From assembly GCA_002504845.1 (NCBI GenBank), contig DATW01000092.1, positions 1 through 31,693 on the forward strand: a stretch of 31,693 nt of DNA, written 5' to 3'. Shown piece by piece: positions 23,716 through 31,693 of the stretch. The notes beneath the pieces are model-generated. The model was not told the origin of the DNA. It made no database searches and saw nothing but the letters and a program-made list of their open reading frames with translations. The stretch comes from Euryarchaeota archaeon UBA250. Its GTDB lineage: Archaea; Thermoplasmatota; Poseidoniia; Poseidoniales; Thalassarchaeaceae. Position 1 is the stretch's first letter. Each line of letters starts with the position of its first letter. Position numbers and translations under genes: made by a program.

Positions 23716-26700
23716 ATGATGGGCCGTTCACGAGCACGAGCGATGATTTTAATCATCATTGTAGCATCCCATACGACGGCCTCCGCAACTGCAAATTCGT
23801 ATGCTCAGACATACGAAGATGACAACTCGAATAGCGGCTACATCGCCCCTCCTTCGCCATCAATGGCTTCCGTGGATTTACTACTCCCATCGAATTTGAT
23901 TCATGGCCCCTACGGCGCATACGATCCACTTCTGGATGCTCCAAACACATATTCGCTGATCGAGAGAATGGAATTTGACGGACTAGTGATTATTCAATCG
24001 ACCTCAACGGATCTAAGAAATATGATCGAGGTCGTAGTTGCATCGGGAGGAATATTCCAGGATTTCTATCCTGATCATGCCGCTATATTCTCTATCATGC
24101 AAGGGCCGGAGGGAATCAGCACGATTGAATCGCTGTCCATGGAGCAATCAATACGATGGGTGGAGCCCCTTCCGATTTCTTGGAGGATAGACCCCTCCCT
24201 TGTAGATGGCCAGAGGGCACTTTTGGATATCGATATCCACCTAACTAGGAACATAGAGCCAGCCCAACTCAAGTCCATGGAGGAGTCACTACTCCAGTTC
24301 ACATACACACCTGGGTCTGATATCAGATGCGATGATAGGCTCTGTCAAGCCAGGTCAATCGATTCTCTCGTGATAGCAAGACTGCTCCTAGATGGCCGTG
24401 TAATGCATATTTCCGAGGGCGCTAGCATAGTGACCCATGATGCAGACTCGAGGTCGATAATGGGCCTTTCTCCTGTTTCTTCCGTCCCTCCCTTGGATTA
24501 CGACGGTTCGGGGGAGATAGTATCGATAACGGATACCGGTATCGATGAAGATCATCCATCAATAGAAGATAACATCAGAGCTGTCTACAATCAGTTCGGC
24601 CCAGATAATTCAGCATCGGACACAAATTCTGGTCACGGTACCCACGTTACGGGAATCATCGTGGGAAATGCCTCCGATGATGATCAGACTCTGGGCATAG
24701 CGCCTGCTGCAGAAGTCAATTTCTATCAAATTGAGTACGATACTTCCGGCCTTCTAGCCCGCTGGGGGACAATATACAGCATGTTCTTCCACTCGTTGAA
24801 CAATCAGGCTAGGACCCATTCCAATGCATGGGGGAGTGTGAATCAACCGGGCGAATACACCACGGACTCAAATTCAGCAGACTCGTTTATTGTAGATCAG
24901 CCATCGTATCTAGCAGTCTTCGCTTCTGGGGACCTTGGTTCCACACAGGGAGCAACCACCACGCCGCCTGGCACTGCAAAGAATGTACTCACAGTAGGGG
25001 CTTCCACTCAAGGTTCGGGGGGAGAACAGTCTCCAAGTTCACCTTCATCAAATAACTCGGGCGGGACTCTCGACGGGCGAATAAAACCAGATCTAGTGGC
25101 TCCCGGTGGCGAGATATGCTCTGCACGCGCACAGGAAGCTACAGCAGTCTCCGGCCAATCCTGCTCCGATGCGTTACATGACGATTCTACGACCCCCCTC
25201 TATTTCTCGGACAGCGGATCATCCATGGCAACCGGAACTGCCACAGGTGCAGCCTTGCTCGTGAGGCAGCATCTCAGAGAGGACCTTGGAATATCTGAAC
25301 CAGATGCATCCCTTGTCAAGGCAATTCTAATCAATGGGGCGTCTGATCTAGGCCAACCAGACATACCGAACTCCAATGAGGGCTGGGGCCAGATTGACCT
25401 CATGAGAACTTTGAACCCTGTATCGGCTGATGGAACTGCCCTCAATACACTCATGGATTACGGTCATGAACTTAGACCCGGAGAAGCACTCGTACAGCTT
25501 GTCGATGTTCAACAGGGACCTCTCGACATCACCCTCTCGTGGACAGATCCGGAGGGTTCGGTAAACGCTCCGGATAGTGCCTCGAGATTGATCAACGATC
25601 TCAATCTGATGGTGACAAGCCCGAGCGGCGTCCAATACGCTGGAAACGCCTTCTCACAAGGGTTCAGCATCCCGTCTACTACTGCGGACCATCTGAATAA
25701 TGTCGAGAGATTGCGTTTGGAAGATGCTGAGAGCGGCATATGGGTGGTTGAGGTCAGGGACATCGCAGGAGTCACTCAGAACGATTACTCACTGGTGATC
25801 ACTGCCGATGCACAATGGGTGGATCACGCGGATTTCACAGTATTGGATGACTCGCTGAGGATCAATGACGACGTGATATTCGAGGGGGAACAACTCCTGA
25901 TACAGATGAAATGGCGTAATCAGGGAAATATTCTCAGCGAATCCTACAGCGTTGAGATATTCGATATAACTGAACAGGAGACCATAGCCACAAATGCTAG
26001 GCCACGCCTCTCACCGGGAGGGACTGAGACATGGGCTGTACAGCATGCATTCCAATCTGTTGGCACGCATCTGCTTGAACTGAGAATCGATGTCGGCGCC
26101 GACGTGGTAGAGTCGAATGACGAGACTACAGGGGTGAACAATAATATCGCTCAATTAGAGATACAGGTATCCAAGCAGGGTCTCGAAATCACCCCTCTAC
26201 TGCAGGATGGTTCTATACCCGGCTCTGATGAGATTGAATCAGCATCATCCAGAGTTCTCGACCCAACCTCGGAAGTCTCCTCAGTGTTTGATTTCATAGT
26301 GAAAAACGTCGGTACTTCGGATGTTACGATATCCCTGATCGCCACTCCTGTCAAACAGGTGATCGACGGAGGTGCGTTGGCAAATCCTGATGACGAGTGG
26401 GCGAGGGTAATTTCAGAATCAGGCCCCATTGAATTATCCGCCGCAGGCCAACCCAACGATAACATCACAGTCACTCTGACAATGACTGATGAAAGTGCCG
26501 ATCCTGGCGCACAGGGTACACCTATTTTTGCAGTACCAGGGGATTTCCAGTCACGGGTCGTCGTGAGGGACATCCAGAACCCTACCGTCGTCAATAGCAG
26601 AGCATTCGAGGTCGAAGTCCCTCGTGTCGAGGGGCTCCAGATACTTGCCAGCGGATTGGACGACTTCTCTTCCCGGCCAGGAAACTTCGCCTCTTTCGAC

Positions 26701-28488
26701 ATGGCTGTTCTGAATACGGGCAATGGCGACACTGTCTATGAGGCGCAATGCTCCTCTGCCAGCGGATGGTCTACCCGGATAGACTCGATCTTGTCAGATA
26801 CAGTTCTATTGCCCGAACTGGCAAGATTGGAATACATCACGATACCAGTGTCCGTCTTGGTGCCCCCTGCGACCTCAGGGCTGCCTTCCTCGGGACATGT
26901 AGAGATCGTTACATGCATGATATCTTCTCCCGACGGAGACGGACCCAGCGAAACCATACAGGCATCCCTGATGGTGGAGGAGAGCAGGGACTTCACAACG
27001 AGGCTTTCAGATGGCGATGGGAACGAACTGGCCCCAATCGCGGCTTCGGATGACAGGCCAGTGCTGAATATGGTCAGGGAAGATACGACGTTAGAGATCT
27101 ACAACAGAGGCAATATTGACATGCAAATGTCCGTGACCATCAGGCTCTCTGACTCAACATGGGGGTTGGAAGCAACTCTAAATCCGGAATCCCCCAATCC
27201 TGTGTCGATTCCTGTCTTCGATGGCGGGGCCTCCATAGAAGTCTCTGTTGAGGCAGGCTCCATGGCTACCATCCTGGCAACTTCGATAGCGCCACCAACA
27301 GCGTCCATGGGTGATCGCGCACTACTCACGTTCCGAACCACAGAGGGCCAGCAAGTCACAGCAATAGACTCTTCAAGATTCATTCTCCAACCACGCCTCG
27401 AGATATCCATGCAGGCTCCGGAAACGCTTGAACTATTAGCCGGCGAATTTGCAGAATTCCCCCTTAGCATATCCAATCCTGGGAATGTGAGGCTGGATTT
27501 ATCGTGGGCTTTCACCGGAACAGCCGAGGAGTGGTCAATCGGCCTTCAATCGATATCCCCCTCTTTCATAGAACCGAATCAAGACCTCACATTGGTCATG
27601 GGCGTCGGTGTCCCTGCTGGTTGGTCTGTAGATCAGACAGGGGAAGTGGTCTCAATCATCGTCGAAGGCTCGAATGAGCTGCTAGAAGGCGAAATCGAAC
27701 TTCAGTCAGTCGACATTCAGGTATCGATCATGGAGACGTGCGGATTTTCACTTGAGGTCTCTGAGTACCCATCTTTGGAGGCGGGGGACACCGCGACATT
27801 CTCTGCAGCGGTGCATAATATCGGTAATATCCCCTCTGGTTTTAGCATGGATGTGACACAGGAGTCAGACGTGTTCACGGAGTTGAGTGCCTCAGGAGAA
27901 ATGACGGAGATGGCTCCGGGGGGATCGAGAATTCTTGATTTCAATCTGGGTATTGACAAGGAAGCGACTCCAGGGATCGAAAACTTCCTCGTAGCATTCT
28001 ATCCAGTGGGCCAATCTTGCGATGAGGCCAATTCAGTGTCAGACGAGCCTCAACCCGTAACGGTCTACATCCTACCGGCCACTGGAAGCGGAATCGGCAA
28101 CTCCCTTCCTCCGTTCGTAATACCGCTTGTTTTCATACTACTTCTTCTCGCCGCAACAGTCGGAATAATTTCTCTGAGGCGTTCATCGCCTGAATCAGAG
28201 AATCCCGGAGAGGACTTGATTCCCGAGGGTTCCGCCCTTATGCAAGGCGAGGCATCCACTCGCAGGATGAATGCGCTGTCAACTGAAGCCGCTGATGAAA
28301 CTCTTAGCACCACTGTGAGAAGAGGCGATATGGAGGCGGTCATTAGAGACTCAATGCCCAAATTGGATCTCCCGCCACTCCCGGGTAAAACAACCCCCCC
28401 ACTGCCTCCAAGCGGACTGCCGGATGGCTGGTCAATGGACCAATGGAGGGAGTATGGCTCTGAATGGCTCAAGGAGAACTCGGATTGA
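23716..28488 (+). CDS. Secreted, membrane-anchored subtilisin-like protease (S8)
   Basis: 1590 residues. Signal peptide at 1-27; propeptide-like region at about 50-240; peptidase S8 domain at about 260-590 with Asp273 (ITDTGID), His307 (GHGTHVTG) and Ser503 (SGSSMATG). The oxyanion-hole position, normally Asn in AAGN, is Asp406 in ASGDLG. A P-domain-like beta sandwich (about 590-705) is followed by a CARDB-like domain (about 715-815) and a series of NEW3/Ig-like domains to about 1450. One membrane helix lies at 1464-1487, then a 103-residue cytosolic tail with Pro-rich stretches ending in DGWSMDQWREYGSEWL, a short tail motif I associate with surface proteins of this lineage. It probably degrades extracellular protein at the cell surface. 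A monocistronic unit: 60 bases separate it from gap. Confidence 0.93.
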   Translation: MMGRSRARAMILIIIVASHTTASATANSYAQTYEDDNSNSGYIAPPSPSMASVDLLLPSNLIHGPYGAYDPLLDAPNTYSLIERMEFDGLVIIQSTSTDLRNMIEVVVASGGIFQDFYPDHAAIFSIMQGPEGISTIESLSMEQSIRWVEPLPISWRIDPSLVDGQRALLDIDIHLTRNIEPAQLKSMEESLLQFTYTPGSDIRCDDRLCQARSIDSLVIARLLLDGRVMHISEGASIVTHDADSRSIMGLSPVSSVPPLDYDGSGEIVSITDTGIDEDHPSIEDNIRAVYNQFGPDNSASDTNSGHGTHVTGIIVGNASDDDQTLGIAPAAEVNFYQIEYDTSGLLARWGTIYSMFFHSLNNQARTHSNAWGSVNQPGEYTTDSNSADSFIVDQPSYLAVFASGDLGSTQGATTTPPGTAKNVLTVGASTQGSGGEQSPSSPSSNNSGGTLDGRIKPDLVAPGGEICSARAQEATAVSGQSCSDALHDDSTTPLYFSDSGSSMATGTATGAALLVRQHLREDLGISEPDASLVKAILINGASDLGQPDIPNSNEGWGQIDLMRTLNPVSADGTALNTLMDYGHELRPGEALVQLVDVQQGPLDITLSWTDPEGSVNAPDSASRLINDLNLMVTSPSGVQYAGNAFSQGFSIPSTTADHLNNVERLRLEDAESGIWVVEVRDIAGVTQNDYSLVITADAQWVDHADFTVLDDSLRINDDVIFEGEQLLIQMKWRNQGNILSESYSVEIFDITEQETIATNARPRLSPGGTETWAVQHAFQSVGTHLLELRIDVGADVVESNDETTGVNNNIAQLEIQVSKQGLEITPLLQDGSIPGSDEIESASSRVLDPTSEVSSVFDFIVKNVGTSDVTISLIATPVKQVIDGGALANPDDEWARVISESGPIELSAAGQPNDNITVTLTMTDESADPGAQGTPIFAVPGDFQSRVVVRDIQNPTVVNSRAFEVEVPRVEGLQILASGLDDFSSRPGNFASFDMAVLNTGNGDTVYEAQCSSASGWSTRIDSILSDTVLLPELARLEYITIPVSVLVPPATSGLPSSGHVEIVTCMISSPDGDGPSETIQASLMVEESRDFTTRLSDGDGNELAPIAASDDRPVLNMVREDTTLEIYNRGNIDMQMSVTIRLSDSTWGLEATLNPESPNPVSIPVFDGGASIEVSVEAGSMATILATSIAPPTASMGDRALLTFRTTEGQQVTAIDSSRFILQPRLEISMQAPETLELLAGEFAEFPLSISNPGNVRLDLSWAFTGTAEEWSIGLQSISPSFIEPNQDLTLVMGVGVPAGWSVDQTGEVVSIIVEGSNELLEGEIELQSVDIQVSIMETCGFSLEVSEYPSLEAGDTATFSAAVHNIGNIPSGFSMDVTQESDVFTELSASGEMTEMAPGGSRILDFNLGIDKEATPGIENFLVAFYPVGQSCDEANSVSDEPQPVTVYILPATGSGIGNSLPPFVIPLVFILLLLAATVGIISLRRSSPESENPGEDLIPEGSALMQGEASTRRMNALSTEAADETLSTTVRRGDMEAVIRDSMPKLDLPPLPGKTTPPLPPSGLPDGWSMDQWREYGSEWLKENSD

Positions 28489-28498
28489 ATCCGCAGCA

Positions 28499-28506
28499 GT
28501 TTAATC
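28499..28506 (+). promoter_or_regulatory. TATA-like box upstream of adk
   Basis: GTTTAATC is centred about 28 bases before the adk ATG. If used it would give a leader too short to contain the AGGAGG at 28518, so either this promoter or that ribosome-binding site works with transcripts starting elsewhere. Confidence 0.35.
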
Positions 28507-28517
28507 ACTATCGGCAC

Positions 28518-28523
28518 AGGAGG
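28518..28523 (+). promoter_or_regulatory. Shine-Dalgarno of adk
   Basis: AGGAGG lies seven bases before ATG 28531, fixing that start. Strong sites are uncommon in this window, so adk is probably translated from a leadered mRNA. Confidence 0.6.
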
Positions 28524-28530
28524 CAAACCA

Positions 28531-29178
28531 ATGGAGTCTTGGGAACGTAGTGAATCGATAATATTGTTCGGCCCTCCCGGTGCTGGAAAAGGCACACAGT
28601 CCGGCCTTATATCCGAAATAACTGGAAAACCGCAGGTTTCCACGGGAGATATGCTGCGTGAAGCTGTAAGCGATCAAAGCGATGTTGGCAATGAAGCCAA
28701 GTCGTACATGGAGAAGGGCCTACTAGTCCCCGACTCGATCATTATCGAACTCATCAGGAGAAGGCTTCAGCGGGAAGATGCGTCAGACGGACTGCTATTC
28801 GATGGATTCCCTCGCACGATTCCTCAGGCGCAGGCCTTGGAGAGTCTGACTCCCGTGTGCATGGTGCTTTCTCTGAACGTACCAGACGACATAATAGTCG
28901 ACAGGATAACTGGAAGGAGAACCGACCCCGAGACCGGAGAGATATACCACATAGCGCATCGCCCCCCTCCAGATGACGTTGCAGATCGAGTCATCCAAAG
29001 GACTGACGACACTGAAGAAACCGTCCGTCAAAGACTTTCGACATTCCACTCACAGACATCACCCTTGGAATCCCACTACAGGGAAAAAGGAATTCTGGTC
29101 GAGATTGACGGTGCAGGCCCGATGGACGAAGTATCCTCATTAGTCCGCGATGCGGTCAATAGGTACACGGGAGCGTGA
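28531..29178 (+). CDS. adk: Adenylate kinase (bacterial-type)
   Basis: 215 residues; converts ATP + AMP to 2 ADP. P-loop GPPGAGKGT at 14-22, AMP-binding STGDMLRE and FDGFPRT, and a LID with GRRTDPETGEIYH and no zinc cysteines, so a non-zinc long-type LID of reduced size. This is the bacterial/eukaryotic-type enzyme and not the trimeric archaeal AdkA of methanogens and Sulfolobus, so ancient transfer is likely. It heads a plus-strand run adk-rnp4-yhbY-transporter with spacings of +4, -8 and -4 bases, suggesting one operon. Confidence 0.96.
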   Translation: MESWERSESIILFGPPGAGKGTQSGLISEITGKPQVSTGDMLREAVSDQSDVGNEAKSYMEKGLLVPDSIIIELIRRRLQREDASDGLLFDGFPRTIPQAQALESLTPVCMVLSLNVPDDIIVDRITGRRTDPETGEIYHIAHRPPPDDVADRVIQRTDDTEETVRQRLSTFHSQTSPLESHYREKGILVEIDGAGPMDEVSSLVRDAVNRYTGA

Positions 29179-29182
29179 ATCA

Positions 29183-29485
29183 ATGGGGGCTAGAGGAAGA
29201 GCCAGGCCAAGAAGGTCAAAGATTGCCTCTGATGCTGTGGGCGGCCTTTCAAGAATATGGCTCAGCGACCCTTCTTCAGAAGTCGCACAGGCTGCTGGAT
29301 CTGCGATGCTCAGAACCGCTCGCAGAAATCGAGTCAGAATTCCCGGAAAACTCAGGATGAGATCATGCAGGGGCTGCAGGAAAATGCTCGACTCTTCAAA
29401 TTCAAGAACGCGGATAAGGGCCGGCCAGATTATTGTAACATGCATCGAGTGCGGAAGGGTCCACAGATATCTCGGAGGTGATTAA
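29183..29485 (+). CDS. rnp4: Ribonuclease P protein component 4 (Rpp21/Rpr2)
   Basis: 100 residues from ATG 29183, four bases after the adk stop; the frame also opens at 29150 but that start lies inside adk. Rnp4 pairs with Rnp1 to help the RNase P RNA cut 5' leaders from pre-tRNA. A basic, helical N-terminus (1-60) is followed by a zinc ribbon with Cys62, Cys65, Cys87 and Cys90 (RSCRGCRK ... VTCIECGRVHRY), the Rpr2 signature. The length matches archaeal family members. Its linkage with a YhbY-type gene is also seen in other euryarchaea. Confidence 0.92.
   Translation: MGARGRARPRRSKIASDAVGGLSRIWLSDPSSEVAQAAGSAMLRTARRNRVRIPGKLRMRSCRGCRKMLDSSNSRTRIRAGQIIVTCIECGRVHRYLGGD
29474..29478 (+). promoter_or_regulatory. 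Ribosome-binding site at the rnp4/YhbY junction
   Basis: GGAGG (within GGAGGTGAT, complementary to the typical 16S 3' end) overlaps the putative GTG start at 29478. Its eight-base distance to the in-frame ATC at 29487 is a better fit for initiation than the GTG it overlaps. Confidence 0.45.
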
Positions 29486-29762
29486 AATCTCTGAAATCAA
29501 GGTTCCTAGAGCTATCATGGAAGCGGCAAAATCGAGAGACCTTCAGACCACAATAAGGGTCGGAAAAGGAGGCCTCTCAGAATCTGTGATGAATGAGGTC
29601 AACGATCAACTCGGGTCCAGGCCCCTCGTCAAGATCAAGCTGAACCGAGGCGTAGCAGGGGAGAAATATGCGAGACTTGGTATAATTGCCGAAATTGAAG
29701 AAAAAACAAATTCGCATGCGGTCTTCGTCAGAGGCAACGTGGCTGTATTGTGGCGACGATGA
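29478..29762 (+). CDS. YhbY/CRS1-type (CRM domain) RNA-binding protein
   Basis: 94 residues from GTG 29478. A single CRM domain: helices followed by RVGKGGLSESVMNEV (a GxxG loop at 29-33), QLGSRPLVKIKLNRG and an ending GNVAVLWRR, matching the family's IGKNGLT, LVKVKL and G..ivLyR blocks. Family members bind rRNA or pre-ribosomal particles. The gene overlaps rnp4 by eight bases. The start is uncertain: the GTG lies inside the Shine-Dalgarno, and an in-frame ATC at 29487 has the same placement relative to the upstream stop as the ATT of pheT. No in-frame ATG occurs before residue 14, inside the domain. Confidence 0.88.
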   Translation: MIKISEIKVPRAIMEAAKSRDLQTTIRVGKGGLSESVMNEVNDQLGSRPLVKIKLNRGVAGEKYARLGIIAEIEEKTNSHAVFVRGNVAVLWRR

Positions 29763-31423
29763 ACAATCCGACAGGTAGCCTTCATATGGTCCACGCCGAA
29801 GTCGAAAGCATGCCTCGCACACAATGGCATCGAACTCCCATCAACCTATCGATGCTCCTCGTGACCTGCTTGGCTTTCGCCCCCACTGTTACGGCCGCCG
29901 CTATTTCCACAGGCGGAGGCGGGTGGACGCCACCCTCGGACATGCCTGATTGGATTACCCCCTTGGCGTTTGTAATCCTCATTGCAGTATACGCTTTAAT
30001 CGTCTTCGAGGTCGTCCACAGAGCACTGGCAGCTGCTATCGGCGGGATTGCCGTCGTAGTCGCACTCCATGCAGTGGGCGATGGGCCAGATTTGGGGACC
30101 GTTGTTACTTGGATCGATGAAGAGACCCTGGGGCTACTCATTGGAATGATGATTATCGTGGACGTCTTAGCGAAAACCGGCCTATTCGAATGGGCTGCAG
30201 TACAGGCATACGCCTACAGCGGAGGTTCGATATGGAGACTTTCGATAATTCTTTGCGTAATCACAGCAGTTTTCTCGGCATTCCTCGACAATGTGACTAC
30301 GATTCTGCTAATCGTCCCAGTTACAATCCAGATATCCAAGGTCCTCGATTTAGATCCCGTGCCCCTGATTATCGCAGAGGTGGTGTTCTCAAATATCGGG
30401 GGCGCAGCAACACAGATTGGCGATCCGCCGAACATAATTATCGGTGCCCAGCTCTCGCCCCAGGCTCTTTCGGATTATGACATGCTTGCAGGTCAGGGAG
30501 TCACATTCGTCGATTTCATAGTTCACGTTGGGCCTGCTGTAGTTATCGCAATAGCCCCATCATTCTGGCTACTGTCACGTCTCGAATCAAAGGGACTCTC
30601 TGGCGCCAGGCATCGTAACGTAGACCTGCTTCGCCTTCGATATGGAATTAAGGACATGCAGCTGTTGAAAAAATCCGGCGCGATACTAACATTGGTCATT
30701 ATCGGTTTCTTCGCCCATTCAGCATACCCGCACCCTCTACTAACAGTAGCCACAATAGCCCTTGGAGGCGCAGTTCTGATGCTGCTCTTCACATCACCCC
30801 ATCACGTGGAAGAGCAACTCGACGCTGTGGAATGGACTACCATCATATTCTTCGCAGGGCTCTTCATCATGATTGGAGGGCTTCAGTACATGGGTCTGAT
30901 AGATAGTATTGCTGATGGCATATCCGATATCATTTCGAGAGCCTCCGAGGACAATAGGCTCATGGTATCCGTGGTATTGCTCCTGTGGGTCTCTGCGATA
31001 GCATCCGCATTCATCGACAACATACCGTATACGGCGACTATGGTGCCAGTGGTAATCGAACTTGCCAACGATCCCAATCTGGGTCTTGAACTCGCCCCCC
31101 TTGCATGGGCTCTAGCACTAGGCGCCTGTCTTGGAGGAAATGGCACCATCATAGGGGCGTCTGCAAACGTGGTGGCCGCTGGTCTCGCTGAAGGGTCGGG
31201 CAACGACATATCGTTCAATCGATTCTTCAAGACCGGATTCCCGATAATGATCTTGACCATAATGACGTCAACAGTCTACGTGATTGTTAGGTACGCGATT
31301 GAATGGGATAGCAATATCATACCATTCGCGATCATAGCGGCAATGATGGCTGCATCTCTGTTTTGCACTCCAATCATCTACGGGAAGTTCGCAGATTCAG
31401 TTGATGACTCAGAAGTCGAGTGA
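29759..31423 (+). CDS. Ion transporter, NhaD/ArsB/P-protein superfamily
   Basis: 554 residues with about 11-12 membrane helices. Two related halves each carry the superfamily's re-entrant signatures: FSAFLDNVTTILLIVPV with NIGGAATQIGDPPNI in the first, and SAFIDNIPYTATMVPV with CLGGNGTIIGASANV in the second. These place it among ArsB, NhaD Na+/H+ antiporters and the OCA2/P-protein group; the substrate cannot be read from sequence, but a marine cell makes Na+/H+ exchange plausible. The ATG overlaps the YhbY stop (ATGA); a GTG at 29750 is an alternative. A hydrophobic N-terminal stretch ending TVTAAA could be a signal peptide or a first helix. Confidence 0.9.
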   Translation: MNNPTGSLHMVHAEVESMPRTQWHRTPINLSMLLVTCLAFAPTVTAAAISTGGGGWTPPSDMPDWITPLAFVILIAVYALIVFEVVHRALAAAIGGIAVVVALHAVGDGPDLGTVVTWIDEETLGLLIGMMIIVDVLAKTGLFEWAAVQAYAYSGGSIWRLSIILCVITAVFSAFLDNVTTILLIVPVTIQISKVLDLDPVPLIIAEVVFSNIGGAATQIGDPPNIIIGAQLSPQALSDYDMLAGQGVTFVDFIVHVGPAVVIAIAPSFWLLSRLESKGLSGARHRNVDLLRLRYGIKDMQLLKKSGAILTLVIIGFFAHSAYPHPLLTVATIALGGAVLMLLFTSPHHVEEQLDAVEWTTIIFFAGLFIMIGGLQYMGLIDSIADGISDIISRASEDNRLMVSVVLLLWVSAIASAFIDNIPYTATMVPVVIELANDPNLGLELAPLAWALALGACLGGNGTIIGASANVVAAGLAEGSGNDISFNRFFKTGFPIMILTIMTSTVYVIVRYAIEWDSNIIPFAIIAAMMAASLFCTPIIYGKFADSVDDSEVE

Positions 31424-31433
31424 TAGCGTCTAC

Positions 31434-31462
31434 GTGCAACGTTCTGTAACTAGTTATTGCAC
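31434..31462 (+). terminator. Weak inverted repeat after the transporter gene
   Basis: GTGCAA (31434-31439) and TTGCAC (31457-31462) can pair around a 17-base loop that is itself partly complementary (GTT/AAC). It lies 11 bases after the stop. There is no U-tract, so it is only a possible terminator or mRNA end structure. Confidence 0.2.
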
Positions 31463-31479
31463 TATCTGTACCCGTCTAC

Positions 31480-31487
31480 TTGATATA
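31480..31487 (+). promoter_or_regulatory. TATA-like box before the 3'-end structured region
   Basis: TTGATATA is a good archaeal TATA match. It predicts a transcript start near 31508-31512, just upstream of the first hairpin of the non-coding region. Confidence 0.4.
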
Positions 31488-31507
31488 CCGAAGGCAAGTC
31501 GCAGGGC

Positions 31508-31693
31508 TGCTTTTAGTGCACCCCTTCAGTGATGCTGAGGGGGGAAGTGGATGAGGCCGCGTTGCCCTGCGGGGAGACAATGTGGCCTAGGAATCCAACG
31601 ACGAATCGAGAAGCCTGGACACCAGAGGACTCACCAAAGGTGAGGAATCGAATGTACAACAATTGATCCTGATGCTACAACCCGACTGGGGGA
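31508..31693 (+). ncRNA. Candidate structured RNA, 5' part (identity uncertain)
   Basis: There is no ORF here, but hairpins are dense. CCCCTTCAG (31521-31529) pairs with 31535-31543 around a 5-base loop (nine pairs, one G-U). AGGCC (31554-31558) pairs with GGCCT (31584-31588) and encloses a CCC/GGG hairpin. CTCACC-AAA-GGTGAG (31630-31644) is a perfect 6-bp stem. The region follows a TATA-like box. The order (hairpin, then GGGGAAGT, then further stems, then CTACAACCC...GGGG) loosely resembles the start of RNase P RNA, but the universal GAGGAAAGUC block is not matched exactly, so the identity is only a guess. It would continue beyond the window. Confidence 0.35.

Noticed and set aside
31660..31693. 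Possible 5' end of 16S rRNA (TTGATCCTG motif near the end)
   Set aside because: The archaeal start continues with GCCGGAGG or a close variant; here it continues with ATGCTACAACCC, so the 9-base match is most likely chance.
1..31693. Mobile elements, CRISPR arrays, tRNA genes and phage genes
   Set aside because: Scanning by eye found no transposase or integrase proteins, no regularly spaced short repeats and no cloverleaf with a GTTCRANNC T-loop. The ATTCGATTCC near 31650 on the minus strand has no matching acceptor or anticodon arms.

Overview
The window looks like a compact chromosomal segment of a planktonic euryarchaeon, most likely Marine Group II (Candidatus Poseidoniales). Archaeal-type informational genes (arcS for archaeosine, uS15 in its archaeal form, RNase P subunit Rnp4, archaeal PheT and GltX, RNase HII) and an archaeal type II GAPDH sit beside bacterial-type DnaJ and adenylate kinase. 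They are interleaved with very large secreted, membrane-anchored proteins, a mix typical of that group. The lineage call is an inference from gene content; no complete rRNA gene is present to fix it. I see no mobile element, CRISPR array, tRNA or phage gene.

Layout. 1-3.7 kb (+): the 3' part of a giant secreted protein with thrombospondin-type-3-like Ca-binding repeats, then a small unknown cytosolic protein. 3.7-7.5 kb: short genes in alternating orientation (two-helix membrane protein, a fused pyroglutamyl peptidase-Nudix enzyme, a UPF0201 RNA-binding-like protein, a membrane/zinc-ribbon protein, DnaJ). 7.6-12.1 kb: a secreted type I membrane protein, divergent from arcS and rps15. 12.1-22.5 kb (-): a tightly packed run in the order GXGXG/degenerate glutamate-synthase protein, pheT, SGNH-like secreted protein, rnhB, gltX, secreted zinc-ribbon membrane protein. 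22.6-31.4 kb (+): GAPDH, a 1590-residue subtilase, adk, rnp4, a YhbY/CRM protein and an NhaD/ArsB-type ion transporter. The last 270 bases have no ORF but fold into several hairpins behind a TATA-like box and may be the 5' part of a structured RNA.

How the genes relate. Two themes alternate: translation/RNA maintenance (arcS, uS15, pheT, gltX, rnhB, rnp4, YhbY, UPF0201) and cell-surface or degradation functions (Ca-repeat protein, subtilase, pyroglutamyl peptidase, SGNH-like protein, other anchored ectodomains), which fits a protein-degrading marine heterotroph. Genes are nearly contiguous: stop codons of convergent genes touch, and starts of divergent genes nearly or actually overlap. Several starts have an AT-rich box about 25-28 bases upstream, compatible with leaderless archaeal transcripts.

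Most notable points: pheT has no canonical start codon that would retain its conserved N-terminus and appears to begin at ATT behind a good Shine-Dalgarno, with a parallel arrangement at the YhbY gene; a pyroglutamyl peptidase-Nudix fusion; a glutamate-synthase-like protein that has lost its Fe-S cysteines; an SGNH-like ectodomain without the usual catalytic Ser and His; a subtilase with Asp in place of the oxyanion Asn; a single TATA-like box placed symmetrically between two divergent genes; and the candidate structured RNA at the 3' end.
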